A DNA stretch of 64,000 nucleotides from Xanthomonas sp. GPE 39 (GCF_000963005.1 NZ_JZHZ01000007.1:233274-297273), one strand, 5' to 3'. Positions 19,021-28,232 are shown, counted from the stretch's first letter. Numbers and translations are program-made. Notes: generated by a model not told the origin, from the sequence alone.

Positions 19021-19308
19021 ATGGATTTTGTCGTCCCGCATGATCATCCCAGTCTTCCGGGGCATTTCCCCGGTCGTCCGATCGTGCCCGGCGTTGTGGT
19101 CTTGGATCACGTGCTGCAGGCCGTCGAGGCCGCGCACGGCGTCCGTGCGCCGCTGCGCTTGCCGCAAGTGAAGTTTCTGCTGCCGCTGTTGCCAGGCCAG
19201 CCGGCGCGGGTGGAACTGGATGGTGTGGCACCGCGTTGGCGTTTCCGCGTGCTGCGTGGCGATGATCTGCTGGTCAGCGGTGAATTGAGCGCGGAGGCGC
19301 TGGCATGA
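19021..19308 (+). CDS. FabA/FabZ-like hot-dog dehydratase (pigment chain)
   Basis: A 95-residue single hot-dog domain with the signature HPSLPGHFPGRPIVPGVVVLDHVLQA, the FabZ/FabA active-site strand carrying the catalytic His in PGHFPG; the acidic residue usually on the central helix is replaced in context by VLDH. It should dehydrate 3-hydroxyacyl-ACP intermediates so that double bonds accumulate in the polyene. At 95 residues it is much shorter than FabZ (~145). The last four bases overlap the next gene's ATG (ATGA), suggesting coupled translation. Confidence 0.85.
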   Translation: MDFVVPHDHPSLPGHFPGRPIVPGVVVLDHVLQAVEAAHGVRAPLRLPQVKFLLPLLPGQPARVELDGVAPRWRFRVLRGDDLLVSGELSAEALA

Positions 19309-20279
19309 GCGTCGTCTGGAAACAGCGTCCGGAAGGCGGGGGCCACTTCGCGTTGTGGCTGATCCGTAGCATCGCCCGTTACGGCGGTCGCACCATCGGG
19401 CGTGTGCTGCTGTATCCGATCACCCTGTATTTCCTGCTGGTGCGCCGCGACGAACGGGGCGATTCGCGGCGTTACCTGAGCCGCGTTTTCGGCCGTCCAG
19501 CGACCTTGTTGGAGGTGGCCCGGCACATTCATACCTTCGCTTCCACCATCCTCGACCGCGTGTTTATGCTGTGCGGGCAGATGCACCGTTTCCGGATCCA
19601 GATCCATGGCCTGGACCAACTGCGTGCGCAGACCGACCGCGGTCGCGGTGTGCTGATCTTCGGCTCGCACCTGGGCAGCTTCGACGCGTTGCGGGTGCTG
19701 GCCACGCGGCGTCCGGACGTGCAGGTCAAGGTGGTGTTGGACAAAGCGCACAATCCGGCGCTGACGGGGTTGCTGGCCGCGCTGAATCCGTCACTGGCGG
19801 CCAATATCATCGATGCCGGCATGGACAGTACCGCGGTGGTCATGGCGATCAAGCAGGCGGCCGACGAGGGAGCGCTGATTGCATTGCTGGTGGATCGCCC
19901 GCAGCCGCAGGACCCCGCCCTGCCGGTTGCCTTCCTCGGCGAGCAGGCGCGGTTCCCAACCTCGCCGTGGCTGATCGCCGCCGCGCTGAAGGTGCCGGTG
20001 GTGTTGGCCTTCGGTTTGTACCGTGGCGGCAACCGCTACGAGTTGGTGTTCGAGACCTTCAGCGAGTGCCTGGACCTGCCGCGCCGACAACGCGCGCCGG
20101 CGCTGGCCGGGCTCATCCGCGATTACGCCGTCAGGCTGGAGCATTACACCCGCTCGGCGCCCTACAACTGGTTCAACTTCTACGATTTCTGGAACGACCC
20201 CCATGCCGATGCGTCGCACCTTGTTATCGATGCTGATACTGCTGTGCAGCGCCGCACCGCTATGCGTCGCGTCGCCTGA
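19305..20279 (+). CDS. LpxL/HtrB-like lauroyl/lysophospholipid acyltransferase family protein
   Basis: A 324-residue protein of the lipid A late acyltransferase family. The N-terminal part has a hydrophobic helix (RVLLYPITLYFLLVRR). The catalytic box FGSHLGSFDAL (H-x4-D) is near residue 125, and GALIALLVDRPQPQD is the conserved downstream region. In aryl-polyene clusters a member of this family accompanies the LolA-like and MMPL proteins and is thought to acylate the polyene lipid. It overlaps the dehydratase by 4 bases upstream and the LolA-like gene by 77 bases downstream. Confidence 0.88.
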   Translation: MSVVWKQRPEGGGHFALWLIRSIARYGGRTIGRVLLYPITLYFLLVRRDERGDSRRYLSRVFGRPATLLEVARHIHTFASTILDRVFMLCGQMHRFRIQIHGLDQLRAQTDRGRGVLIFGSHLGSFDALRVLATRRPDVQVKVVLDKAHNPALTGLLAALNPSLAANIIDAGMDSTAVVMAIKQAADEGALIALLVDRPQPQDPALPVAFLGEQARFPTSPWLIAAALKVPVVLAFGLYRGGNRYELVFETFSECLDLPRRQRAPALAGLIRDYAVRLEHYTRSAPYNWFNFYDFWNDPHADASHLVIDADTAVQRRTAMRRVA

Positions 20280-20850
20280 GCCGCTGGACCCGGATTGGAT
20301 TCTGCAGCAACTGGTGCGACCGGTACCGGTCAGCACAGCGTTCGTCGAATTGCGCCGCTCGGCGCTGCTGAAGGCGACGTTGCGCGTGCAGGGCGAATAC
20401 CGCCGTCCGGACGCGCAGACGCTGGTGCGCGAGGTCACCGCGCCTTATCACGAGACCACCACCTTGCGTGGTGACGAGGCCATGCTGGAGCGCGACGGCA
20501 AACCGCCTAAGCGTTTTTCGCTGGCACGGGTTCCCGAACTGGCCGGGCTGCAGAGTGGCTTCGGTGCGTTGCTATCGGGTGATCGCGCACAATTGCAGCA
20601 GCAGTACACCTTGAGCAGCGCCGGCACACGCGAGCACTGGCAACTGCAGTTGCAACCCAAGCAAGCGGCACTGGCCGCGCGCGTGCGCAGCCTGCGCTTG
20701 TACGGGCGCGGCGCGGAGTTGCGCTGCATCGAGACGACCCCGGCTAGCGGCGAGGTGCAGCGCACCCTGCTGGCCGGCGCTGCCCACGCCGCCGCCGACA
20801 TCGCCGACACCACTGCGCTGACCGCGCTATGCCACGGCGACGCGAGCTGA
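20203..20850 (+). CDS. LolA-like outer-membrane lipoprotein carrier protein (pigment export)
   Basis: A 215-residue periplasmic protein. The signal peptide is MRRTLLSMLILLCSAAPLCVA-SP. The mature part is beta-rich (FVELRRSALLKATLRVQGEY, LREV-type strands, HWQLQLQPKQ) and matches the LolA-related family found in aryl-polyene clusters. It probably chaperones the lipid-linked polyene across the periplasm with the MMPL pump encoded next. Start at ATG 20203 (or 20209, two codons on); the frame upstream overlaps the acyltransferase and is not used. The CDS start lies inside the end of the previous gene. Confidence 0.82.
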   Translation: MPMRRTLLSMLILLCSAAPLCVASPEPLDPDWILQQLVRPVPVSTAFVELRRSALLKATLRVQGEYRRPDAQTLVREVTAPYHETTTLRGDEAMLERDGKPPKRFSLARVPELAGLQSGFGALLSGDRAQLQQQYTLSSAGTREHWQLQLQPKQAALAARVRSLRLYGRGAELRCIETTPASGEVQRTLLAGAAHAAADIADTTALTALCHGDAS

Positions 20851-20887
20851 TGCCGCCTCTGCGCGGAGCGACAATGGGGCAGCGGCG

Positions 20888-23254
20888 ATGATGCGTGGGC
20901 TGAGTTCGAAGATGCGGATCGCGCTGGCGCTGCTGTGGCTGGCGTTGCTGACCGTGGCGGGCGTGTGGCTGGGCAATGCCTTGCAGCTGTCGGGAGATCT
21001 GCGCAAATTCATGCCGCAAGCCCGTACCCCCGCACAGAAACTCCTGCTGGACGAACTTGGCGAAGGTCCCGGTTCGCGGTTATTGCTGATGTCGTTGTCG
21101 GGGGATGCGCCGGCCACATTGGCACGGCAGTCGCAGGCATTGCGTGCGCAATTGGCCGCGCAGCGCGACGTGTTCGAATTGGTCGCCAACGGCGCCGACG
21201 CCGGTCTGGACGCGATCCCCGAGCGCCTGCTGCCGTACCGCTATCTGCTCAGCGACAGCTTCGATGCCAAGCCGCTGGATACGGCGACCCTAGCCGATGC
21301 GCTGCAGGCGCGGCTGCAAGATTTGGGCTCGCCAGCGGCGAGCATGGTCGAGCCGCTGCTGCCGCGTGACCCGACGATGGAAGTGCTGCATCTGGCCGAG
21401 TCGTTGCAGCCGGCCGGCGCTCCGCAACCACGCGCCGGCGTGTGGTTCGATCGCACCGGCAAGCAAGCGTTGCTAGTGGCGCAAACCCACGCCGCCGGTT
21501 TCGATCCCACCGGCCAGCAGCAGGCGGTGGATGCGATCCATCGCGCGTTCGCCAAGGTCGCCGCAGGCAGTAGCAGTCGTTTGACCCTCACCGGCCCCGG
21601 TGCATTTTCGGTGGAGATCGGCGGGCGTACTCAGACCGAGGCACAGTGGATCGGTACCCTGGATACCGTGGGCTTGATCGTGCTGTTGCTGGTCGCCTAC
21701 CGCAGTTGGAAGATTCCGGTGTTGGGTGTGCTGCCGTTGGCCAGTGCCGGGTTGGCCGGGTTGGCTGCGGTGGCGTTGCTGTTCGATGGCGTGCATGGCA
21801 TCACCGTGGCGTTCGGCTTCACCTTGATCGGTGTGGTGCAGGACTATCCGATCCACTTGTTCAGCCATCAGCGTCCGGGCCTGGATCCGCGAGAGAATGC
21901 GCGCCATTTGTGGCCGACGCTGGCCACCGGCGTGGTTTCCACCTGTATCGCCTACGTCACCTTTTTGTTTTCCGGCGTGGACGGGCTGCGTCAACTGGCC
22001 GTGTTCACGATCGCCGGGTTGCTGGTGGCGGCATTGACCACGCGCCTGTTGTTGCCGGCGTTGATCGATCCATCGCCGCGCGACCACGCCGACTCGCCGG
22101 CGCTGGCACGGCTGTGGCACGGCATTGCACGATTGCCGCGGCCGCGTTGGTCGTTGCTGCCGCTGGCGCTGGCCGCAGTGGCGATCATCGTCTTCGCGCC
22201 CGGGCGGTTCTGGCAGAACGATCTGTCCAAGCTGACCCCGGTGCCGGCTGCGGACCTGGCCCGCGACGCGCATCTGCGCCAGGAATTGGGGGCGCCCGAC
22301 GTGCGCTACGTGCTGGCATTGTCGGCGGTGTCCGTGGACGCGGCGTTGGCGGCATCCGAGCGACTGCGGCCACGCTTGGATGCGCTGGTTGCGCAGGGTG
22401 AACTCGCCGGCTACGACATGGCGGCCCGCTACCTGCCGAGCGTGGCGACGCAGCGCCGTCGCCAAGCTGCCTTGCCCGATCCGACACAGGCGCAGGCGCT
22501 TACCGCCACAGCGGTCGCCGCCACGCCATTCCGGGTCGATGCCTTCGCGCCATTTTTGGCTGACCTACAGTACGTGCGCAGCGCACCGCCGCTCACCCCG
22601 CACGATTTGCGTGGTACCCCGCTGGCGACCAGTGTCGGCGGTCTGTTGCTGGAGCGTTCCGACCACGCGACCGCGCTGGTTTCGCTGACCGGGCTGCGCG
22701 ATCCGGCGCGGCTGGCCAGTGTGGTGCAGGGCAGCGGCGCACAGTTGCTGGACCTCAAGGATGCTTCCGAATCGCTGGTGGCCGCTTACCGTGGGCGTGT
22801 GCTGGGGGCGTTGGGGGTAGCGGCGGTGTTGCTGGTACTGACTGTGGCGATCGCGCTGCGCACGCCACGTCGCATCGCGCGGGTGCTGTTGCCGATGGCA
22901 CTGACCACGTTGCTGATCCTGGCGATTTTGCGCGGCTGCGGGGTCGAATTGAATCTGTTCCATCTCATCGCGTTGATTCTGGCCGCTGGCTTGGGGCTGG
23001 ATTACGCGCTGTTCTTCGATCACGCCGGCGATGACCGCGCCGATCAGCTACGTACCCTGCATGCCTTGATCGTGTGCAGCTTGATGACACTGCTGGTGTT
23101 CGCGTTGTTGGCTGCCTCCAGTATTCCTGTGTTGCGCGCGATCGGCAGTACCGTGGCGCTGGGCGTGTTGTTCAATTTTGTATTGGCCCTGCTGGTGTCG
23201 CGTGAGACCGCCAGCGAAGCGACGCAGGAGACGGGGCATGCACACGCACACTGA
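20888..23254 (+). CDS. MMPL/RND-type exporter of the xanthomonadin locus
   Basis: A 788-residue inner-membrane transporter with the two-fold RND layout. TM1 is at residues ~9-31. A large periplasmic domain is followed by a five-helix bundle (LIVLLLVAYRSWKIPVLGVL ... VVSTCIAYVTFLFSGVDGLRQLAVFTIAG). The second half repeats this (ALGVAAVLLVLTVAIAL, FHLIALILAAGLGLDYALFF, with acidic D in the helix as in MMPL proteins). It is about the length of single-chain aryl-polyene exporters. It likely moves the lipid-linked pigment out of the inner membrane to the LolA-like carrier. Its 3' end overlaps the next gene by 17 bases. Confidence 0.9.
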   Translation: MMRGLSSKMRIALALLWLALLTVAGVWLGNALQLSGDLRKFMPQARTPAQKLLLDELGEGPGSRLLLMSLSGDAPATLARQSQALRAQLAAQRDVFELVANGADAGLDAIPERLLPYRYLLSDSFDAKPLDTATLADALQARLQDLGSPAASMVEPLLPRDPTMEVLHLAESLQPAGAPQPRAGVWFDRTGKQALLVAQTHAAGFDPTGQQQAVDAIHRAFAKVAAGSSSRLTLTGPGAFSVEIGGRTQTEAQWIGTLDTVGLIVLLLVAYRSWKIPVLGVLPLASAGLAGLAAVALLFDGVHGITVAFGFTLIGVVQDYPIHLFSHQRPGLDPRENARHLWPTLATGVVSTCIAYVTFLFSGVDGLRQLAVFTIAGLLVAALTTRLLLPALIDPSPRDHADSPALARLWHGIARLPRPRWSLLPLALAAVAIIVFAPGRFWQNDLSKLTPVPAADLARDAHLRQELGAPDVRYVLALSAVSVDAALAASERLRPRLDALVAQGELAGYDMAARYLPSVATQRRRQAALPDPTQAQALTATAVAATPFRVDAFAPFLADLQYVRSAPPLTPHDLRGTPLATSVGGLLLERSDHATALVSLTGLRDPARLASVVQGSGAQLLDLKDASESLVAAYRGRVLGALGVAAVLLVLTVAIALRTPRRIARVLLPMALTTLLILAILRGCGVELNLFHLIALILAAGLGLDYALFFDHAGDDRADQLRTLHALIVCSLMTLLVFALLAASSIPVLRAIGSTVALGVLFNFVLALLVSRETASEATQETGHAHAH

Positions 23255-23711
23255 CGGGTTGGACGGACGCGATGCAATCGCGGCGTTGATTCCGCATCAG
23301 GGCCTGATGTGCCTGTGGGAGCAGGTAGTGAGCTGGGATGCACAGCGCATCGTGCTACGCAGTCAGGCACATCGCAGTGTCGAGCATCCGTTGCGCTGCG
23401 GTCAGCGGTTGCGCGCGCTGCATCTGTGCGAATACGGTGCGCAGGCGATGGCGGTGCATGGTGGCCTGCTCGCTCGCGCCGCCGCAAGCATGCCGATATC
23501 GCCCGCTATTGCGGTGCGGCTAGGCATGTTGGTCGCGTTGCGGGGTGTGCAGTTGCATGTCACCGATCTGCACGATCTGCCGCAGGCCATCGAGTGCGAG
23601 GCCGAGGTGTTGCTGCAGATGGAGAACAGTCAGCAATACGCCTTCCGCATCGTCCACGCTGGGCAACCGCTGGCCGAAGGCCGCGCCACGGTTATGCTGG
23701 GTAGCGCATAG
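23238..23711 (+). CDS. 3-hydroxylacyl-ACP dehydratase-like hot-dog protein (ApeP type)
   Basis: A 157-residue protein with the layout of aryl-polyene dehydratases: IAALIPHQGLMCLWEQVVSWD at the N terminus (the PHxxPM-like active-site region), then RLRALHLCEYGAQAMAVHGGL (central helix), and VLLQMENSQQYAFRIVHAGQPLAEGRATVML (last strands). Starts at ATG 23238 with a GAGACGGGG ribosome site inside the exporter gene. Probably provides the second dehydratase half with the short FabZ-like protein encoded upstream. Confidence 0.8.
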   Translation: MHTHTDGLDGRDAIAALIPHQGLMCLWEQVVSWDAQRIVLRSQAHRSVEHPLRCGQRLRALHLCEYGAQAMAVHGGLLARAAASMPISPAIAVRLGMLVALRGVQLHVTDLHDLPQAIECEAEVLLQMENSQQYAFRIVHAGQPLAEGRATVMLGSA

Positions 23712-23724
23712 CGTGCGTCGCCGC

Positions 23725-23752
23725 GCCGCGACTGCGCATGATCGGTCGCGGC
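23725..23752. other. hairpin ahead of the ketoreductase gene
   Basis: 8-bp stem GCCGCGAC / GTCGCGGC with a 12-base loop, in the 140-base gap between the dehydratase and ketoreductase genes. It is followed by CTATAAAAAAATTGG, an A-rich patch that could contain a promoter for the ketoreductase. Could be a processing site or weak attenuator. Confidence 0.35.
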
Positions 23753-23851
23753 TGCCTATAAAAAAATTGGACAAGTGCTGTTCCGGCAACACCGGCATGT
23801 CAGTCGGTCGTTAGGATGGCGGCCTTGTCTGCATTTCACCGAGGAGCTTCG

Positions 23852-24589
23852 ATGTCCCCATCTGCTGTTTCGCGTCGCGCGCTGGTCACCGGCGGCAGCG
23901 GCGATCTTGGTGGCGCGATCTGCCGCACCCTTGCCGCGCAGGGTCTACATGTCATCGTGCATGCCAACGCTGGTCTTGTGCGTGCTGCGGCAGTGGTGGA
24001 GGCGATTATTGCGGCCGGTGGCAGTGCCGAAGCGGTTGCGTTCGACGTGACCGATGCCCAGGCCAGTGCCGATGCGCTGGCGGCGTTGCTGGAGGCCGGA
24101 CCGATCCAAGTGCTGGTCAATAACGCAGGCATTCACGACGACGCCCCACTGGCGGGGATGAGCGCGGCGCAATGGCATCGCGTCATCGATGTTTCGTTGC
24201 ACGGGTTCTTTCACGTCACCCAGCCGCTGTTACTGCCGATGGCGCGCACGCGCTGGGGACGCATCGTCAGTGTGTCCTCGGTGTCGGCGGTAATCGGCAA
24301 TCGCGGTCAGGCCAACTATGCTGCTGCCAAGGGCGCGCTGCATAGCGCCAGTAAGTCGCTGGCGCTGGAAATGGCCAGCCGTGGCATCAGCGTCAACGTG
24401 GTCGCGCCTGGGATCATCGACAGCGCGATGGCCGGCGCGGCGTTCGCGCCGGAAATGATCAAACAAATGGTCCCTGCTCGCCGCGCTGGTCGGCCCGAGG
24501 AAGTAGCCGCGTTGGTGGGTTTTCTCTGCACGGATGCGGCGGGCTATATCAACGCGCAGGTCATCGGTATCAACGGCGGGATGGGCTGA
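23852..24589 (+). CDS. 3-oxoacyl-ACP reductase (FabG-type SDR) of the pigment locus
   Basis: A 245-residue short-chain dehydrogenase. It has the NADP-binding TGGSGDLGGAI (TGxxxGxG type), NNAG at ~90, catalytic Ser in SVSSVSA, Tyr/Lys in NYAAAKGAL, and a FabG-like C terminus (VIGINGGMG). It reduces the 3-keto group after each condensation, feeding the dehydratases. ATG 23852 is preferred because GAGGAG lies just before it; an ATG 12 codons upstream lacks such a site. It ends the plus-strand pigment run and converges on the tannase-family gene. Confidence 0.92.
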   Translation: MSPSAVSRRALVTGGSGDLGGAICRTLAAQGLHVIVHANAGLVRAAAVVEAIIAAGGSAEAVAFDVTDAQASADALAALLEAGPIQVLVNNAGIHDDAPLAGMSAAQWHRVIDVSLHGFFHVTQPLLLPMARTRWGRIVSVSSVSAVIGNRGQANYAAAKGALHSASKSLALEMASRGISVNVVAPGIIDSAMAGAAFAPEMIKQMVPARRAGRPEEVAALVGFLCTDAAGYINAQVIGINGGMG

Positions 24590-24608
24590 GCCCGATTGCG
24601 GGCGCGAC

Positions 24609-24634
24609 GCCGGATGCGCGCGATGGCATCCGGC
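24609..24634. terminator. hairpin between convergent ketoreductase and tannase genes
   Basis: Perfect 9-bp stem GCCGGATGC / GCATCCGGC around an 8-base loop, 20 bases after the ketoreductase stop. No T run. Likely transcription end for the plus-strand pigment operon. Confidence 0.5.
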
Positions 24635-24731
24635 AACACCGTGCAACGTCCGCTGGCTGCCGTGGCGAGCCGCGAACGCTGCATAGGGCTGGCCGCAGCT
24701 CGCCGCGTGCCAATTCCCGCCCAGCGTGCGC

Positions 24732-26417
24732 TCACTGGCAGGTGAAGCTGCTGGCCGACTCCACATTGCCCGCGACGTACTGGGCCACTTGCGGATAGGG
24801 GCACAGTGGCCGGCTGCGTTGACTGCTCCAGTTGCTCGGTACCTCGCCGTTGGGGGAGCCGCTGCCGGCACCGCGTGCGGTCGCGGTAATCGCCGTCGGC
24901 GCCTGACCTTGTTCGACCCAGGCGATCAATGGCGTCAGTGCATCGAATTGGTCGGTGGACGGGCCGCCGCCACAATGGCCCATGCCTGGCACCGGGAACA
25001 GGCGTGCGAAGCTTCCGGCATTGGGGTCGGCCGTGGTCAAGCGCTGGTACCAGTCCACGGTATCGGCGAAGGAGAAGATGCCGTCGCCGGTGCCGTGGTA
25101 GATCAGCAGCTTGCCGCCGCGTGACTTGAGCGTCGTCAAGTGGGTTTCGTCTGGTGGACCCATGAAAGACCAAGCCGACTCGGTGTACTGACCAGACGTG
25201 GCGAAGATCTTGGGCGCGTCGCGGTCCAGATTGAAGTGCAGGGTGAACTGGGCCAGATTCTGGTTCACCGAGGTGTTTTCCGGCGGTGTCTCGAACAAGA
25301 AGGCTACCGAGGCTGGCACCAGGTTCATCGAGGCATTCTGTCGCCAGTTGGCCCAGTCGCCGCTGCCGATGCCAGGGTCGTAGAAAAAGGGCGCGTACAG
25401 TGCGGTGCCGGCGCTGTTCTGCGGTCCGGCGTGGATCGCGTCGAGCGCCTGCTTCTGCGCCTGAGTCAGGCACTGGCCGGTGCGCCCGGCACTACCGCAG
25501 GTGGGAACGTTGCGTGCCAGGCTGAACCGGGTTTGGCAGGCGCTGACATTCTGCACCATGCCATCGCTGACGCCGTCCAGCGCATCGCAGGTGGCGACGA
25601 TGCGGCTGGCGACGAACGCACGTTCGGCGCGGGTGAGCCCGCTTTGTACATCATTGCCGTCGGTGAGCGCAGCCAATTGCTGTGCGGCAGCCATGTCCGC
25701 GATCGCGGCCTTGGGCAGGTGGAATCCAGGGTCGCCGGCCAGGATGCCATCGTAGTCCTGCGCGTCACGCGCGGCGGCCACCATGGCGTGGCGGCCACCG
25801 TTGGAACAACCGCCGAAATAGCTCACATCCGGTGGTTTGCCGTAGGCGGTCTGGATGGTGTGCTTGGCCATCGGAGTCAGCGCCTGCACCGCTTGGTAGC
25901 CATAGTCCAGGCGGGCCTGCGGGTCCAGCCCGAACAACGGGTTCTGGTTGCCGTTGTGTCCGGTATCGGAATCGATCACGGCAAAACCCATGTGCAGGGG
26001 ATTGTCCACCTGCGCGCTGCCGCCGATGTCGCCGACGGCCGTGCCGACGTAGCCGTCCAATCCGCCGTTTGCCTGGTAGAAGAAACGACCGTTCCATTGG
26101 GTGGGCAGCCGCATCTCGAAGCCAATGGCATAGGTCTGGCCATCCACCGCGCTGACCCGGGTGTGCATCGTGCCGGTGATTTGGCAATGCGCGTCGATGG
26201 GTTTTCCCGCCACGCTCAGTGCGCCTGCCGGAACGGTCCTCACGGCGGTGAACGTTGTGCCCGGATAGCTGAGGTTGGGATTGGTGGCTAATGCTTCGCA
26301 GGATTGTTGTAGTTGCGCTGGCACCGCCGCACCCTTGCCGGTGTTCTGTCCGATTGCGGCGGACGATACGGCAAGACCTGCTAATGCAAGGGTTAAGGCG
26401 GAGAACGTGGGCGACAT
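24732..26417 (-). CDS. secreted tannase/feruloyl esterase family hydrolase
   Basis: A 561-residue exported esterase. The signal peptide is at residues 1-23 (ending AAIGQ). The fold is an alpha/beta hydrolase with the CS-D-HC signature of tannases and feruloyl esterases: Ser beside Cys in GGCSNGG, Asp in HGTGDGIFS, His beside Cys in GMGHCGGG; the two Cys form the disulfide that links Ser and His. Many additional Cys suggest further disulfides. It would cleave plant aromatic esters (gallate or hydroxycinnamate). It separates two pigment transcription units and has its own promoter region, so it may be unrelated to pigment synthesis, though both deal with phenolic acids. Confidence 0.9.
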   Translation of the reverse strand: MSPTFSALTLALAGLAVSSAAIGQNTGKGAAVPAQLQQSCEALATNPNLSYPGTTFTAVRTVPAGALSVAGKPIDAHCQITGTMHTRVSAVDGQTYAIGFEMRLPTQWNGRFFYQANGGLDGYVGTAVGDIGGSAQVDNPLHMGFAVIDSDTGHNGNQNPLFGLDPQARLDYGYQAVQALTPMAKHTIQTAYGKPPDVSYFGGCSNGGRHAMVAAARDAQDYDGILAGDPGFHLPKAAIADMAAAQQLAALTDGNDVQSGLTRAERAFVASRIVATCDALDGVSDGMVQNVSACQTRFSLARNVPTCGSAGRTGQCLTQAQKQALDAIHAGPQNSAGTALYAPFFYDPGIGSGDWANWRQNASMNLVPASVAFLFETPPENTSVNQNLAQFTLHFNLDRDAPKIFATSGQYTESAWSFMGPPDETHLTTLKSRGGKLLIYHGTGDGIFSFADTVDWYQRLTTADPNAGSFARLFPVPGMGHCGGGPSTDQFDALTPLIAWVEQGQAPTAITATARGAGSGSPNGEVPSNWSSQRSRPLCPYPQVAQYVAGNVESASSFTCQ

Positions 26418-26609
26418 GTAATCCTCCTGTTTTGGCGCTGAGATGACGCAACTGCAGTACGTCTTAATGCTCCCCGGTGCCAGGTCAAGATTGCGATGCG
26501 TGGCAATCCAAATAGTGTGACTTAATTTGTATTTGCAGAATGTTCAGGCTTGATTGCGGCTCGTTCACGATGCGGGTATTGCTGCGCTGCGTTAGGCTTT
26601 CGCGCCGAC

Positions 26610-28232
26610 TCAAGCGGCGTTGGCGTACCAGTCTGCCGACAGTACCGGTGTCGCCGCCGACACGCTGTTGCACCCGGCCAGCCCATGGTCGGCAAGTGCG
26701 GGATGCCACTGCTGTGCGCGCTCGAGAATCTCGCTTGCCAGCGTTGCCATGTGTGCGACATGACCGCGAAGGCGCGCGACGAAGGTCGCATCGTCCACCT
26801 GATCGTGCAGAGCGCGGTTGAGTTCATGGAACCAGTCGATCAGGTATTGGTCCAGCAAGCGTCCGTCGATCACCGTGGCGTCTTGCGCGCGGTTGGCCGC
26901 GCCCCAATCGCGCAGCAATGCCTGCACGCCAAGATTGAGCGCGTTGGCGTGCTCGAACACCGGGCGCAGTTGCCCCAACACGGCCACGTTGGTGGTGCGT
27001 CCTGAGCAGTACAACGGGGCCAGCAGCGACCAGTAGTAGGTGTAGTCCCAGATCACCTTGACCGGCATGACCTGCGCGTCGCCGAACAGCGGGTACTGGT
27101 CTTGGTATAGGGTCAGTGTGTTTTCGTAAAACGAAGAATACAGTTGCTGATACAGCGCGGCATAGGGCGCGATGTTGACCCCGCCGCGTTCCAGTGCGAT
27201 CAGTTCGCAGATGTAGGTGTTGGAGATGGCGATGAAGTCGTTGCCCGGCGAGTAGAACGGATCCAGGAACACACCGGCCTCGCCGGTCAGCGCCCAACGC
27301 TGGGCCGAAAATACCTGTTTGCAGCCGTAGGAAAAGTCGCGCAGGAACATGAAATCCTGCACCGCGTATGCGCTGTGTTCCAGCGTGCGCGCGATCTGCG
27401 GTTGGTGCGTGCGCAGCCAGGCCATGGCCTTGTCGTGAGTGTTCATCGTTTCCAGCGGATGCAGGGTGGCGTCGCAGACGATACCCAGCGAATGCGCGCC
27501 GGAAGACAGCGGGATCAGCCACAGCCAGTAGCCTGGGCCGCACATGTGGTTGGTCGAGCGCCAGCGGTCCGGTGGCGTACAGCGTTGCAGCCAGGCGTTG
27601 TCCTGCGACCAGCCATTGGGGTCGATGTGTCCGTCCACCCGCCACCACACGGCATTGGCGCGGTGTGCGTTGTCCTGCGCCAGACCCAGTTTGCGTTTGA
27701 GCAGGCCGGCACGACCGCTGGCGTCCACCACCCAGCGTGCGTGCAGCGTGGTTTGGACACCCTCGCGCGCGTAGTCCACGCAGTGATTGCCGTCGTCGTC
27801 GGCCAGCGCGATCCCGCGCACCGTGCTGGCGTCGAGGAACTCCACGCCCAGCGCGCGTGCGCGCGTACCGAGGAAGTTTTCGAAGCGGCCGCGGTCGATC
27901 TGCCACGATGGCGTCGGCAGCAACTTGCTCACGCCCAGTTCGGTGCAGCGGTCCAGATCCTCGCGCCGGTCGGAAAAAAAGAAGCGGAAGCCGAACTTAC
28001 GGATCTGCTCGACATCGAGGTGTTCGCGCAGGCCCAGTACCTCGGCGAAGTAGTGCGCGCCGATTTCCACCGAGGACTCGCCGACCTTGAACGCGGCTTC
28101 GCGCACCGGATGCGCGCGCCGTTCCAGCACCGTGATGCGCAGCTCCGGTAAGCGCTGGCGTAGTTGCAAGGCCAGGGTCAGTCCGGCCAGTCCGCCACCG
28201 ACGATCACCACGTCCGCGCGCTGTTCGTTCAT
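26610..28232 (-). CDS. second FAD-dependent halogenase-like oxidoreductase of the pigment locus
   Basis: A 540-residue flavoprotein, last gene of the ketosynthase operon. FAD site GGGLAG is at residues ~11-16. FKVGESSVEIGAHYF contains the GES motif, WVVDASGR is the second FAD motif, GYWLWLIP resembles the halogenase W-x-W-x-I-P box, and FLDPFYSPG fits F-x2-P-x2-S-x-G. The C-terminal ~150 residues, Tyr/Trp-rich, are longer than in the first flavoprotein. It could brominate another ring position or hydroxylate the chain. Start ATG 28232 overlaps the glycosyltransferase stop (ATGA); the frame upstream to 28385 is not used. Confidence 0.83.
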   Translation of the reverse strand: MNEQRADVVIVGGGLAGLTLALQLRQRLPELRITVLERRAHPVREAAFKVGESSVEIGAHYFAEVLGLREHLDVEQIRKFGFRFFFSDRREDLDRCTELGVSKLLPTPSWQIDRGRFENFLGTRARALGVEFLDASTVRGIALADDDGNHCVDYAREGVQTTLHARWVVDASGRAGLLKRKLGLAQDNAHRANAVWWRVDGHIDPNGWSQDNAWLQRCTPPDRWRSTNHMCGPGYWLWLIPLSSGAHSLGIVCDATLHPLETMNTHDKAMAWLRTHQPQIARTLEHSAYAVQDFMFLRDFSYGCKQVFSAQRWALTGEAGVFLDPFYSPGNDFIAISNTYICELIALERGGVNIAPYAALYQQLYSSFYENTLTLYQDQYPLFGDAQVMPVKVIWDYTYYWSLLAPLYCSGRTTNVAVLGQLRPVFEHANALNLGVQALLRDWGAANRAQDATVIDGRLLDQYLIDWFHELNRALHDQVDDATFVARLRGHVAHMATLASEILERAQQWHPALADHGLAGCNSVSAATPVLSADWYANAA

